DNA of 24,077 bases from Stephanodiscus triporus (lineage: Eukaryota > Bacillariophyta > Thalassiosirophyceae > Thalassiosirales > Thalassiosiraceae): the NCBI GenBank assembly GCA_036939755.1, contig JALLAZ010000097.1:1-24077 (forward strand), given 5' to 3'. Shown in pieces: positions 1 through 10,935 of this stretch. Numbering within the stretch: position 1 is the stretch's first letter; the number at the start of each line of letters is the position of its first letter. The notes under the pieces were generated by a model. The model had not been told where the DNA came from and ran no database searches. It was given only the letters and a program-made list of their open reading frames with translations. Made by a program: the position numbers and the translations under genes.

Positions 1-1
1 G

Positions 2-208
2 CTCGGGACGGTGGAGGAGGGGGCGGGGGGTCGAGGTGGTGGTGGTGCTGCTGCCGGCGGCGATGGCGGCGTCGGCGGGAGGGTGTGCGTGGTGCACGAG
101 GTGGACGGACTGCTTTGTCCCGATGAGCTTTGGCGGGTCATGTACGACCAAGTATTCCCATCGGCCGCCCGAGGCGCGGGATGGCGCGATGTAGTAGAGG
201 GGGGTTAA
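2..208 (+). CDS. 3' end of an unidentified glycine-rich protein (partial)
   Basis: An open frame enters from the left edge of the window and ends at TAA 206-208, giving about 68 residues. The first part is glycine- and alanine-rich low-complexity sequence. The last 40 or so residues look like ordinary coding sequence, with a core reading VCVVHEVDGLLCPDELWRVM. No family is recognisable and the start lies outside the window. There is no in-frame ATG before residue 40 or so, which fits a continuing exon. The gene converges on the large helicase-AAA+ gene on the other strand. The high GC could produce a fortuitous open frame, so confidence is modest. Confidence 0.4.
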   Translation, partial: LGTVEEGAGGRGGGGAAAGGDGGVGGRVCVVHEVDGLLCPDELWRVMYDQVFPSAARGAGWRDVVEGG

Positions 209-409
209 GCGCGTCCTCGCGTTTTCGTCCCCTCTCCTCGCTTGCAAACGATAAAAAAGAATGTTGGCCGATATGCTCATGCCATATATTATCTGTTCCG
301 GAAACGAACGACGAAAAAATTCGTAAAAGAGGGGGGGGCGCTGTTAAGGGGCGGGGGGGATGAGTGCGTGGAAAGGAGGAGGAGTCCGGAACAGGGGGCG
401 GGGGGGGAC

Positions 410-441
<32 letters not shown>

Positions 442-1041
442 GTCACGCAGTGTAATCGTGCAGAGATGCCCGTATGAATCTCCACGCATCAATTGGAGGG
501 CGAATCGAAAAAAAGAGTGCGTGCCGGTACAGTACTCCGCATCGACATGCCGCCATCATCGGCGGGGGAATGATTTTGGAATCATCCCTTCAATGTATGT
601 CTGAAAACATCGCACCTCCATCTTCTTGAAATAGAAAATTAATTAATTTCGCTGCCATTTTTGGTATTGACTAACGGGCGTCCGCATGATGCCGAATTAA
701 GGTTTTGCATATACTCTCTCTTTTGCCAAAAAAAATACAACTCCCGCGTGAGTAGGCCGCGATGGCGACAGACAGGGCTGCTGGGCATGGACAACGTTCG
801 ATCGATGCACATACGGGCAGGAGACGTTGAACTTTCATCAGCTCTCTAGAGTAGATTGTAAGAAGGTGAAGCAACTGATGCTTTTTGGTGTGTCGTAGAA
901 TCTCATCATCTCCGACATTTTTCACGTGAACCGAGGAGCTACTTTTCTGAAGACTATTTTTATAATAACTATAGCACATATCCGATTTTGCCCTATGGTC
1001 CCACAGATGCTTGAGGCAAGATGGGCAGCTCGAATCCACAA
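209..1041. other. Intergenic spacer between two converging 3' ends
   Basis: About 830 bases between the partial gene on the left and the stop codon (TAG at 1042-1044) of the large minus-strand gene. The left half is very G-rich on the plus strand, with several G runs and one long homopolymer. The right half is AT-richer and looks like 3' untranslated sequence. Open frames on both strands here are low-complexity (proline/glycine) or out of frame with the adjacent gene. No RNA gene or canonical poly(A) signal stands out. Confidence 0.6.
410..438 (+). repeat. Poly-G homopolymer, 29 bases
   Basis: An uninterrupted run of 29 G, preceded by further G runs at 332-339 and 394-407. It lies between converging genes and outside coding sequence. 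Such a run could form G-quadruplex structures. Its exact length in the assembly should be treated with caution because long homopolymers are error-prone. Confidence 0.9.
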
Positions 1042-4000
1042 CTACTCCTCCCCCAGAGGAACCTTCTCGTAACGAACAATAAACGGTGCAACATAACAAG
1101 CTATCCAAGGCTTGTCCGCTCGGCCACACACGCCACACCTCCAAATCGGCCGAGCTCCGAGGGTCTTAGTCTTCTGCTTCTCCCTTTGTATCATCGCCTC
1201 GAGATTCTCCTGCAACGATTGCCATTCGGTCACTTTGGATTTGGCATTATCATAACTCATCCCGGTATCTTTCTGCAGTCGACTAATCAAATCAGCGAAT
1301 TCCTTACTATCAGGACTGATTCTACGTAGACGTGCTGCGCCCTCTTCGGACCCAAGGCCCAGTTCATCGATGGCATCTTGGATAGTTTTGAGAACATTTG
1401 ACTCCATGCCATCGAAAATACTAATTGGAACTTCAAGTTCGTTTTTTTCGGCGTATTCTATCTCCTCGATCACCTCATAGTCTTCCTCCTCGAATACCAC
1501 CATCTTCGAAGATTGGGCAATGTTAATAGGATGAGGTGGATCCATGCCCTGATGGGCTCGAGCCGTAGCCTGGAGTGATTCACTCATTTCGACTACTGCA
1601 CATGATTGCCCACCTTTTCGAACTCTTCTCGTGTTCAAGGTTTGTTCAAGAGCTCTCTCGATGTCATCAAGAGTGGAGTTGAGCGATATGGTCCCACCAT
1701 TGCTACGCTTCGGCTGCTGACTAAAACGTTTCGCTACAATCTTGTAAACGTTGTGTGACCACGTTACACAATCGCGCCCATTTCCAAATGATGACCCGCT
1801 TTCATCGATAAGCTGCTTGGAAAGCTGCAACAATGCTCTAGAATGAGAATCTTGGCGATCTAGCGGAACATCTGCCCTCCTCAATTCAGCAACAAGAAGT
1901 TCCGCAACAGTTTTTGCGTCGAAGTCTTCGAAAAACACTCTCTCGGAAAATCTTGACTTGAGCCCAGGATTTACCTTGAGCATCTTCTCCATATCATCAC
2001 TGTAACCAGCCAAAATTACCAAGAGCTTCCCTTTGAATTCTTCTTCGGTCAGTGCGCCAACCAACTCATCCACTGCTTCGGTCATATACGGCCCGCCTCT
2101 AGTGGGGTCCATTTTATATGCTTCATCGATGAAAAGGACACCACCCAGACTCTTCCGCAGAATATCACGTGTGCATTTTCCCGACTGACCGGCATAACCT
2201 GTAATCAAATCACTTGCTTTCGCTTCAATCAAATCTTCTCCCGGTAAAAGGCCCAGTGCATTGAACATACGCCCCATTTTTCGTGCACACGTAGTCTTGC
2301 CAGTCCTAGAGAGTAAACGAGGTATTTTTTATGAATTGCAACCAGCACAATTGAATGGAGTGGTCAGTGTATGGCGCTCTTACCCAGGATTTCCGAGGAA
2401 CAAGTAGTTAAAGCTGACGCCACTTGAAGCTGCATGTTTGCCCTGGGCCTGGGAAAATTCCACCGTGTGTTGCAGTTCAGCCATCTGCTTTTTCACCGAT
2501 TTGCATCCAATCATGTCATCAAACAGCGAGTCCAATCTGGCTGCGTCTAGACCATCACCATTGTACTCAAAATCTTCCTCAGTCAATGCATCATCTCGTT
2601 GATCTCTGCATTGCATACGAACAATACCCTTTGAAAGGAGGTTATCGACAGCCCCCGCATTGCCAAAGTGAGGTTTTGCCCTGGATTTTGCTAGGGTCCT
2701 CACTGCCCTCTTTGCTACATTCAAACTCAATTTTACGCCCCGCTTCTGAGCAGAATCCATCATAATTCTTTTCCAATGCAAGCAATCAATATCAGACGGG
2801 TATATAGTGTATCCAAACAAAACTTAGCACAACTTACCGCACAAGCGCTGCGTCGTCAAAGTCTGGAAAGTGAAAGGCTTCATCAATCTGGAAGCGCCTT
2901 GAGAGACCTGGATTCACGTTGCTCATCATATTTTTCATCTCCTCTTCATATCCAATCATAACGACAGCAATGTCCGCACCAGGCTTGGCTTGAACCTTCT
3001 CCACAATTGTATCAATGACGGCTGTTCTATATGGATCATTCGCACCACTTCCAACCGAGCCTCCTGTGTAAAGGCTGTAAGCTTCATCAATGACCAGCAC
3101 ACAGCCTGCCGCCTTTGTGAGTATGCCTTGGGTGATTTGCTCCGAAGACCCCAGATGTTCACCTAAAAAATCAGATGCACACTTGAAAATAACTTCCCCC
3201 TTGGAGAGTAGCCCTAGGTCGGAGAGAATTCGACCGTAGAGGCTGAAAGTGGGAAGACAAAATAAATAGCGAAACAATACCTCATAATCAAATATGTTGC
3301 TAAGGGAATAAAGGACAATAGGCAAAAAATATACTTACGATGCAACAGTAGCTTCCATGTCCCAGGGTTGCCAAGGAAAAGACTGCAAACAGAGGTAGAG
3401 GGAAATGTGAATAAGTGAAATGTGAAATAAAAATGATGGCTGTCTTTGAACCTACCCAACAGCTCTTCGCCCCTCTTTTCACGCTCAACATTCCTTAAGA
3501 CCAACTTGAAGAGCTGCTCAACGGACTCTTTCACTGGTGTTATTCCTTCCAAGTTCTTCAAATCTATCCATGCCTTACTCTTTTTCAGGGAGTCACTTGT
3601 TACATCTGGTCCAAGAAGATCAGTCTTCGAAAGCAGGAAAATGTCTATGCCAGAAGTCATGTTCCGCTCTTTTTTTATGCGGATTGCTTGCCTATCTCTT
3701 ACAGTTTCAAACAAAACCCGGACAGCCCTAGCATTTCCAAAGCCACGATCTTCTCGACGGCGCCCAAGCCGTTTGATTGCCAACTGTAGGTGTTGCTCAT
3801 CACAATGGAAAGGCGAAGGGCGCCTATTCTTCGCTGTCGACTTGATAGGGGCTGGAGAACCTGGATAATGCTCCTGAGAAATCCCACCGTCGCTCTTCCA
3901 AGTTTTGTTCATATTGACCCACATATTGCCTTGTTCGTCCACAAGCTGAGATGACTTATTTCCAACATTCATAGGATCAACAGTCCTATTACCATACTTG

Positions 4001-7000
4001 TCGGTCCATCCTGAGAGCTCAACGAAAGTCCATTGCATCCCATATCGACAAGTCTTTATCTGAGAAGCATCACCACCACCTCCATATGAATTCCTATAGG
4101 GAGTATTGTTTTGGTGCGGTGGCATCTTTTGTTGTTTTTGCCCATCTTTTTTGGTCGCGTTCCGCAAGGGCGGCAGATAAATCATCATATCAACAAAAAA
4201 TTTCTGTAGTTCCTCGTCGGTGTAATCATCAAAGATAAATCTGTAAGGAAAGCGGGACGGAAGACCTTCATTGTGCTCAAAAAGCTTTTCTAGAGGCTTC
4301 TTGTAACCCGCAAACACCCAAACTAGACAACCATACTCAGAATCAAGACTCTCAGCAAGTGGAAGAATAAAGTCTAGAACCTTCTTGCCTTCTCGGTCCG
4401 ATGTTAGTTGATAAGCCTCGTCGACAAATATAACTCCACCTCCCTTTTCTTTCATATCGTCTAACATATCTTGAAGTTCTTTGACACCTCCTTGAATAAG
4501 TTTTGCGCCATTTGTTTCGCGAAAAACGGATCCCTCCGGAAGAACCAACAGCTGTTGAAGAAATAGCCCGTAATGACGTGCAATAGTTGTTTTTCCCGTT
4601 CTATGAAGTAATGATAAGACAAGGTGTGATGAGATTTGCAAATAGGATAATCAAAGTGATAAAATGCAAGTACTAACCCTGGATTGCCCTCGAAGCGAAC
4701 ATTGTACGATGACGCAGCCCCATCCCCTTGCTCTTGAGATAGCTTGAATCGATGGAACATACTCAGCAGAGACTCTTTTACTGCCTCAAGACCTATCATA
4801 GGCAATATAGAATCACTCATTACTTTGGGCGCTTTGGGGTCATTGTCCTTGACTTTGAGCCAGGCTTCATTGACGGTGTTGGTCACCTTATCACTGGAAG
4901 AGACTAGGGGTTGTCGTGAATTCAATGGCGGCTTGACAATTGATTCGAGATCTGCGACCCAGCTCTTGGGATAGCAACTCTTAATGGTCTCGTCCTCAAT
5001 GAAAGAAAGAGCCTTTTGCGCCAAGTCACGTGATTGCAGCGGATACTTTGCCCAGAGATCCAATGCTCTTGCATTTAGGAGGACAGCATTTGTCAAATTG
5101 CTCGATGTTGGCTTATACGGTGGAGCTGAACTGCTTCTACCAGGATTGAGTTCTAACTCCATCATAAATCGTAAGGCATCTATTGAATATGACTCAATAG
5201 AAATTTCATCCAAAAGATCATCTGCTTTGAGGGCGCCGCCAGTAATATAACGTCGAAGAACCTGCGCAACAGCAGTATTTTCACAATCAATTGATGGGCT
5301 CTTCCAGTTGGACATGGGCGGCAGAATTGAGTTTGGGACTGAGCTGGCGCTCAACACTGGATCGTGTTTTGAAGGAGGCATGACATCATCTTTTTTAGAT
5401 ACCCCTCTGTCATAGTCAGGATTTCTGTTGCCTGTGACAACGCTTACAGTCACAGGATATTCATCTATGGCATCAGTTGGCTCCAATTTTACTTGTTTCA
5501 AAGGTGTTTCAGTCGTCGTATATCCATCGCGTGACAGTACAATCGTCTTGCTGGGAATGGTCTCACAGAAAGGCATGCTTTGCAACAACTCAACATGATT
5601 GTGACTATTCTTCATATCCACCACATCCTGTGAGTCAGTCTCAATGTCACAAGCAAGAAATCCGTCAAGTTCTTTTTGAGCTAACGCTAGCTCCTTTTCA
5701 ATGTCTCTGAGTTCTTTACGGTGAGTGTTGGATTGCTTGGCTTCCACAAGTTTACTTTTTATCTCTGCCAATCGTAGATGCTTCTCTTCCAACTCTTTAT
5801 TCAACACCTCCTCCCGTTTGATGCAAGCCTCTTCCTCCTGACGAATATCGTTGCATATCTTGCAATCACTTCCAAATTTTCCCCTATGACACAGTCCGGA
5901 TGCCTTGTGTCCCATTGGGCAAGTCCAAGTGATGACACGGTGACATTTTGGCAGCATTTCTGCACTGCATCGCTTTTGCAAAGTGTGGCCACGTGAACAG
6001 ATGTCAGGGCATAGTGCAGGACATTTCGGGCATGGCCCAGGGTGGCAATGCCTTTGACACGGATGATCACATAGGTCAAGCTTTTTTTGGCATTTCTCTG
6101 AGCATCCACCATCGCAGCAATAACGGTCGAAGTCTTTTGGGCACGAAAGTATGGATCTAGAGCAGTGGTTCTGACAAACAACTGGAAGGCCATCAAAAAT
6201 ATGGCCACTTGACTCAAGATGGGAGAATATTTTCTTCCATAATAAACCACCTTTGAGTGGTGAGAGTGTCCCTTTTGCTCGCTCAAGAGTAGCTCGATTG
6301 CCAAAAATAATCTCACATTCTCGGGCTCTTGATAACATGACATTGACTCGTTCGGGCTCTTTCAGAAAACCAATGTGTCCCATTTCATTGCTTCTGACAA
6401 GAGAGATGAGAACAATCTTACCTTCTTCTCCCTGATAGTTGTCAATAGTTGCAACGCGAATAGCAGGCTTGGCCTCGGAATTTCCTTTCCCTTGTTTTGC
6501 AGCAGACAACTCTTCTGAAAAGTTATCATCCCCTCGAAACTGCTCGCGTGCATCATTGATATCACGTTCATCCAGAGAAGCGCCAACACACTTTCCAAGG
6601 TCAGTATGTAACTTCAGCATCTGGCCTAAATACGGCGTCAGAACAACAATGTCTTCTGGTGCATAGCCTTGCTTCAAAACGTACTCAACTGTTTTCACAA
6701 TCATAGCCCTTTCGTGCGCATTTGTCTTTGAGACTGATTCAAGAGAATCAACATGTTGCTCGTCTTCAGGATATTGATGATTGCCAAAAATGACACGAGA
6801 ATCTAGGCCTAGTGGCACAGCATGAGAGGAGACATTTGGAGCATCTGCAAGATCTTTGTAGGTAACAAGTCTGGGTATACTAGATATATCAGGATGCATT
6901 CTGTGCTGCACTCCTAATGTCGCCAAACGAAATCCTGGTGCAATAGCAAGTCTCTCAAACAATGAGCGATTTAGGTCAAAACCGCGGTTTGATTCAACGG

Positions 7001-9808
7001 TGAGTGGATAATGTTGGCATTTAGGTCGGAGCTGCTGATGATCGCCTATCATTATCAAACGCTTGGTGCTTGGGCTGAGACTGTAATAAAGCAGGAGATT
7101 TGTTCAAAAAATTAATAGGGTACGACCGAGAATGAAAACAAAGGGCAGCAACAACGTACCTAGTCAAAATATCTGCCTCCCTAATTTCTGCCGCCTCTTC
7201 AACCAACAGTATTCCAGTGCCAATACCACTGAGGAGGGACTTGCACATTGCAGCTTTGGTCGTAGTGCAACCGATGACTCTAGTCTGGGAAAGAAAATAA
7301 GTATCAGAGATTTGTTGGAGGCCCTTCAGTTCGACTCTTGCTGTCTTGATAGTGTTTAACGCCAACGCGACTTCTTGTCGCACACTTGCATGAATCTCAT
7401 GCTGCCATTCGAGCTTTTGAGTCCTTCTCTCCTCCGGAGACAGCTCCCATAACCTGCCCCTAGCCCTTTCTCTCAGAAAAGATGGAGGTTCTTTATTTTT
7501 CAACCAGTATTTCCACAAAAGATCTTTGCCACTAATTCCGGCAGTGCGGAACCCATCTTCACCTTCAATCACATCATCTGGAACAGAGAGCCTACATGGT
7601 GTGTATGCAACGAGAAATCTTTAGTGTGATATGAAATGCAGCACAAATAGTGATAAAAGAACTTACTGCTCCCAGCATGTTCGGTGGTAAGTCTCCAGAA
7701 AAGGCTCGACTGTTCCCCACCACTTCTCTCCGATTTCCCTTGAGATGATCTTAACCTGACGGTTTACATCCTTTTCGGCTTCTTCTATTGTCTCTTTTAG
7801 CTGTGCGTAACGGCGTGTTTGCTCACGAGAGAATGGAGCCTTGCCACTTCGGCCCAGTTCACGCAAATTGTACTCAGAGAGACGATCACTCCGGCTTCTG
7901 CCTCCTATGCGTACAATTTCTTTAACACCATTATCCAATAGGGATTCAAGAAAGTCATCAAGGGCGTGGTTGGTAAATGTTACAACCAAAATAATGTGAT
8001 TAGTTGATGCAAGGAACAGCTCAGCCAAGAGGACACCGATGAAACTCTTTCCAGTGCCAGGCGGACCTTGAATCAGAGCTACACGATCATGAAGTGCAGT
8101 TTCGAGAGCATCACGTTGTCTATCATCCAGTTCATTCACACGATCTTCCATTGAGGCGGGTATCGCAATAGGGGCGTCTTCAGCCGGAAGACTTTGTTTT
8201 GTATCGACGATTTCATGCTTGAATGGGACATGAGTCATCATCTGCAGTCCATTGAGGATTGGTTGATAGGCAAAAAGATCAGCAGAAACTACAACAAGCC
8301 TCGTTGGAGGAGTTGAAGGGTCTGATAGTTCCATGAGTGCACCATCAAAGTCTTCTCTTGACCTGAAAGAGATTCCAATCGACGGCTGACCAGCAATCAA
8401 GTCCCTTGCCTCACGGCGAACAATCGTTCCAAATCGCACTGGATACCATTCATTCTTCACATTCCTCCTCTCCAGGCAGATGAGGGCATCGCATGGCAAG
8501 ATTCTCCTATTCTTCTCCCAGAAATCTTCCTCTTCTTTGTGCGACTTCATTGAGTTAACCCGGAACCATTTAGGTATCTGTAGCTTAGTAATGATACAAG
8601 GCTCTGTTTCGCCTGTAACTCTGATCTTTTTAAGACCATCTCCACGATAAACTGCAGCACCCGTCTCAACGGCTACGTGACGTACCCCATAAAAGATGTC
8701 TCTCTGCTGTTTCTTTGGGTCATCTTCGGGTTTTAAGATATTGTAAGGTTTAGTAGATGCAACTCATAAACATTAACGTAGATAGCAAAGAATACGGCCT
8801 TCAAGTTGACCCCAAGGTTTGCTCACCTTTGGCTTCCTTTGAAGGCCCAATGAGATCTTCCCTCAAGAGACGAAAATTACGATCCAAAACAAAGGCTTCC
8901 GTTGCCGCTACATTATCACCAGGTACTGGCAAGTATGAATCTGCATCACAACTGAATTCTTGACATGTTGGGACAATCGCAATCGATCGAAAGTCCTCCT
9001 TGTCATTGTCATGGCGGCCACCTGCAGACTCCAATTGAGAGTTCCGAATCCCCGACAGGGTCACTTGTACCTTGTTGCCTCCAAGGATAGTCCGAAGATG
9101 ACCTCCGCAACCAACATCTTCCAGCTGTTTCGCAATAGCAATCACATCTTCATCTTCCCTCGCTTCTTTGTTCTCTAGAGCGATTTTTGAAAAGAACCAC
9201 GCCAAAGCAGTTCTCTGATCATATTGCCCCTCTCTAATCCAATTGGGGAGCATAGATCTAGTGTAATGCACCAGAAAACGGAGCTGGTAGAGATTCGAGA
9301 TGAGCAAATTCATTGGAATTTCGTACACTGGTTTGTTGAGATCGTCCTGAGCAAGCCGAACAAGTAGCGGTAGCAACCCCTCTTCAAACAGTGAAGCGTC
9401 AAGGAACTCCAAGCATTTACGAAGTGCACTTATTCCGGCACTTTCATTGAGACGATACAAGAGTGCCGGTGCACCTTCTGAGTCCGCAAATGCAAGCGCA
9501 GCTTTCATCAGACGGTTTGCTTCATATGCACTTCGGATTTCAGTGTCATCGTGCTTCGTCAATGCATCAAAAAAGCGACGTTCGTCGTTCCTTGGTTGCA
9601 AATAACTCCCTTGACCTCCACCACTGTTGTTTTTAGACCAGCCCTTTTCCCCGGCACCGCGGTTCCTAGGTCGCCCCTTTTCCATTGAGGGACAATCGCG
9701 GGCAAAATGACCTGTCCTACCGCATGAATGGCAACTATCCACTCCTCTGCCTCCTCTGCCTCCGCTGCCTCCTCGTCCTCCTCGGCGGCTTGACCGCATG
9801 TGATGCAT
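1042..9808 (-). CDS. ZNFX1-like SF1 RNA helicase fused to three CbbX/SpoVK AAA+ ATPase modules
   Basis: Nine exons are inferred: 9808-8827, 8723-7667, 7591-7160, 7080-4678, 4600-3452, 3382-3339, 3242-2838, 2767-2384 and 2305-1042, coding for about 2,706 residues. Order of parts: RGG-rich start with a CCHC knuckle (C26, C29, H34, C39); ZNFX1-like N-terminal region to about residue 330; SF1 helicase with GPPGTGKS (547-554), EEAA motif II (811-814), GDHQQLRP (835-842), DNYQGEEG (1037-1044) and motif VI NVMLSRAR; NFX1-type Cys/His fingers (about 1126-1233); coiled coil (about 1235-1298). Three AAA+ modules follow, with GNPGTGKT loops near 1622 and 2283, a damaged one near 2012, and a DEAY Walker B in each. 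The tail has a CxxC pair (WRCGVCGR). The start ATG has an in-frame TGA four codons upstream and A at -3. ZNFX1 and UPF1 relatives are RNA helicases in RNA surveillance and antiviral or small-RNA pathways; CbbX relatives remodel protein complexes. The joint role here is unknown. One frame break in exon 6 is listed separately. Confidence 0.88.
3339..3382 (-). other. Exon 6 with a frame break in the Walker A loop of the second AAA+ module
   Basis: This 44-base exon, between clean splice sites (acceptor TTTGCAG, donor ATC|GTAAGT), encodes LFLGNPGT and then TGG AAG CTA instead of the expected Gly-Lys-Thr codons. After the lysine codon the sequence matches the family again only one frame over (Thr-Val-Ala-Ser), and the next exon (from 3242, Leu-Tyr-Gly-Arg) continues that shifted frame. 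The simplest description is one substitution (Gly to Trp codon) plus a one-base deletion. Skipping the deletion by retaining intron sequence, or by using a 19-base mini-exon inside the 96-base intron 3338-3243, would restore frame downstream but still lose the phosphate-binding loop. It could be a real lesion, a decayed module or a base-calling error. Confidence 0.75.
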
Positions 9809-10111
9809 ATTGGTGTGTCAAGGTTGACTCGTTGCTTTGATTATCTTTGTACTATCTTCATGCAGAGGTGTGGGGCTGAGTTTTTTGTTCAGTATTAGCT
9901 GAAATTTTCATCACAAAATGTGAAATTTTCACGTTAACCCTTACCCTCTTTGCGACTAAAATTGGCGTCACAGCAGCCTTCGGCATCATATTATTGTCAT
10001 TGTACAATAGCCTTCATTTTCACGTGCCATGCTTCTTTTTCTCTTTCTGGGAAATTGATACTATGCATGCACGATCACACTTTAAAGTGAAACCACGAAG
10101 ACTCTTACACA
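9809..10111 (-). promoter_or_regulatory. Upstream region of the large helicase-AAA+ gene with paired TGAAATTTTCA repeats
   Basis: About 300 AT-rich bases upstream of the start codon at 9808. The 11-mer TGAAATTTTCA occurs twice, at 9900-9910 and 9921-9931, exactly 21 bases apart, and each copy is nearly palindromic. TTTCACGT occurs just after the second copy (9926-9933) and again near 10018. The two-turn spacing would suit a pair of bound regulators, but this is inference. No clear TATA box was recognised. Confidence 0.3.
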
Positions 10112-10723
10112 TCACACAGGCAACTCTCTACAATGTTTCTTAGGATCCCACGACAACTTTCTCATCTGGCACAGGATTAAGGCCCTTGGCAAGCGAGCAT
10201 GGTGGGGTGCGCTTGTTGAGATTCTTGTTCTTCTCGCGCTTGCCAGATGCCTGGGAGAGTTCTGGGACACAGTAGGTAGATTCTCATCGTGCAGGAAACG
10301 AGTCACGCTGCGCAAAACCGCTTCATACGTTTTTTCATCTATTGCTGAGAAGAAATAGGTTAATGATTTCTTCATGATGCGCGAAAAATTCTTCGCCATT
10401 GCAACGTCATGAGAGGTGTGGCGCATGCCAGTGCCTCCTTGTCCCTTGCCTAGTTTTTCCTGATCGACGGGAGCACGTTAAAGTTCGTAAATTCGATCAA
10501 GAAACATTAGTGACCAATCCGACATGGCGTTCATGGCATCCTGAGTAAATGAAGTTTCATCTTCATCATGTTCTTGCTGCTGATAGGCCAAGACTGAGCT
10601 TTGTGAGAGCGCAGCAATGGCAGCGTTGTCACCCTCGGCATTGTTGCCGTCGGAGGTGTTAATGCAAGACATGCACTCGTGTCTGATGTGGCTCATGACC
10701 GAATATGAGTGCCTGACCCCCAC
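10112..10723 (-). pseudogene. Broken HEAT-repeat-like coding remnant, possibly PA200/Blm10 proteasome activator
   Basis: One frame runs from about 10723 to a TAA at 10478-10480 (ending DRIYEL), then continues in the same frame for 17 codons and on from 10426 (HTSHDVAMAKNFSRIMKK, then RSVTRFLHDENLPT). Near 10270 the coding-like signal moves to another frame that ends in a lysine-rich tail at a TAA, 10140-10142. The segment around SDWSLMFLDRIYEL to RSVTRFLHDENLP has the amphipathic-helix look of a HEAT-repeat protein. It resembles, from memory, the part of PA200/Blm10-type proteasome activators where a leucine-rich helix pair precedes 'RFI..LP'. No splice sites remove the stop, so a decayed or partial duplicate is the best reading. 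Identity is tentative; a stop plus a frame change are seen directly. Confidence 0.4.
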
Positions 10724-10855
10724 TCAACTTATTGTGTATGCCATCGGGTGCCGAGTCCGTTGTAGTTGTAGCAGTAGGAGCAACTGATTAGTAATAACAG
10801 ATGTGTTAATGCGGAACATTTAATGAATTCATATAGTTTGGCATGTTGTGATCTA

Positions 10856-10935
10856 TCACTTCACCTTCCCCTTCTTTGCGGTCTGTCTTGCTTCATCCAT
10901 CCAGTCGTCCAAATCCTCCTCCTTTATCTTATCGA
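10856..10935 (-). other. Orphan 3'-exon-like piece ending in a lysine-rich tail
   Basis: After a possible acceptor (CGACAG at 10936-10941) an 80-base open piece reads IKEEDLDDWMDEARQTAKKG and ends at TGA 10856-10858. Its acidic then basic composition is like a true C-terminus rather than random sequence. The same frame is open further upstream (to 11137) apart from a TAA at about 10943-10945. No matching upstream exon was found. It may be the last exon of a decayed gene, possibly of the same locus as the neighbouring remnant. Confidence 0.25.

Noticed and set aside
138..604. Overlapping open frames on both strands across the poly-G region
   Set aside because: They owe their length to G or C homopolymers, which give poly-Gly or poly-Pro and lack stops.
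671..1144. 157-codon open frame on the minus strand overlapping the end of the large gene
   Set aside because: It is out of frame with the conserved C-terminus (CGVCGRADKPW), has no recognisable domain and mostly covers 3' untranslated sequence.
3214..3451. Reading straight through introns 5 and 6 of the large gene as coding sequence
   Set aside because: Intron 5 (3451-3383) is 69 bases with no stop, so it stays open by chance. It has good GT-AG ends, and its removal restores a family-like LLG-S-LFLGNPG.
2306..9808. Splitting the large gene into a helicase gene and a separate AAA+ gene
   Set aside because: The 2,403-base exon 7080-4678 runs without a break from helicase motif III through the NFX1 fingers and coiled coil into the first AAA+ Walker A, so the fusion is inside one exon.
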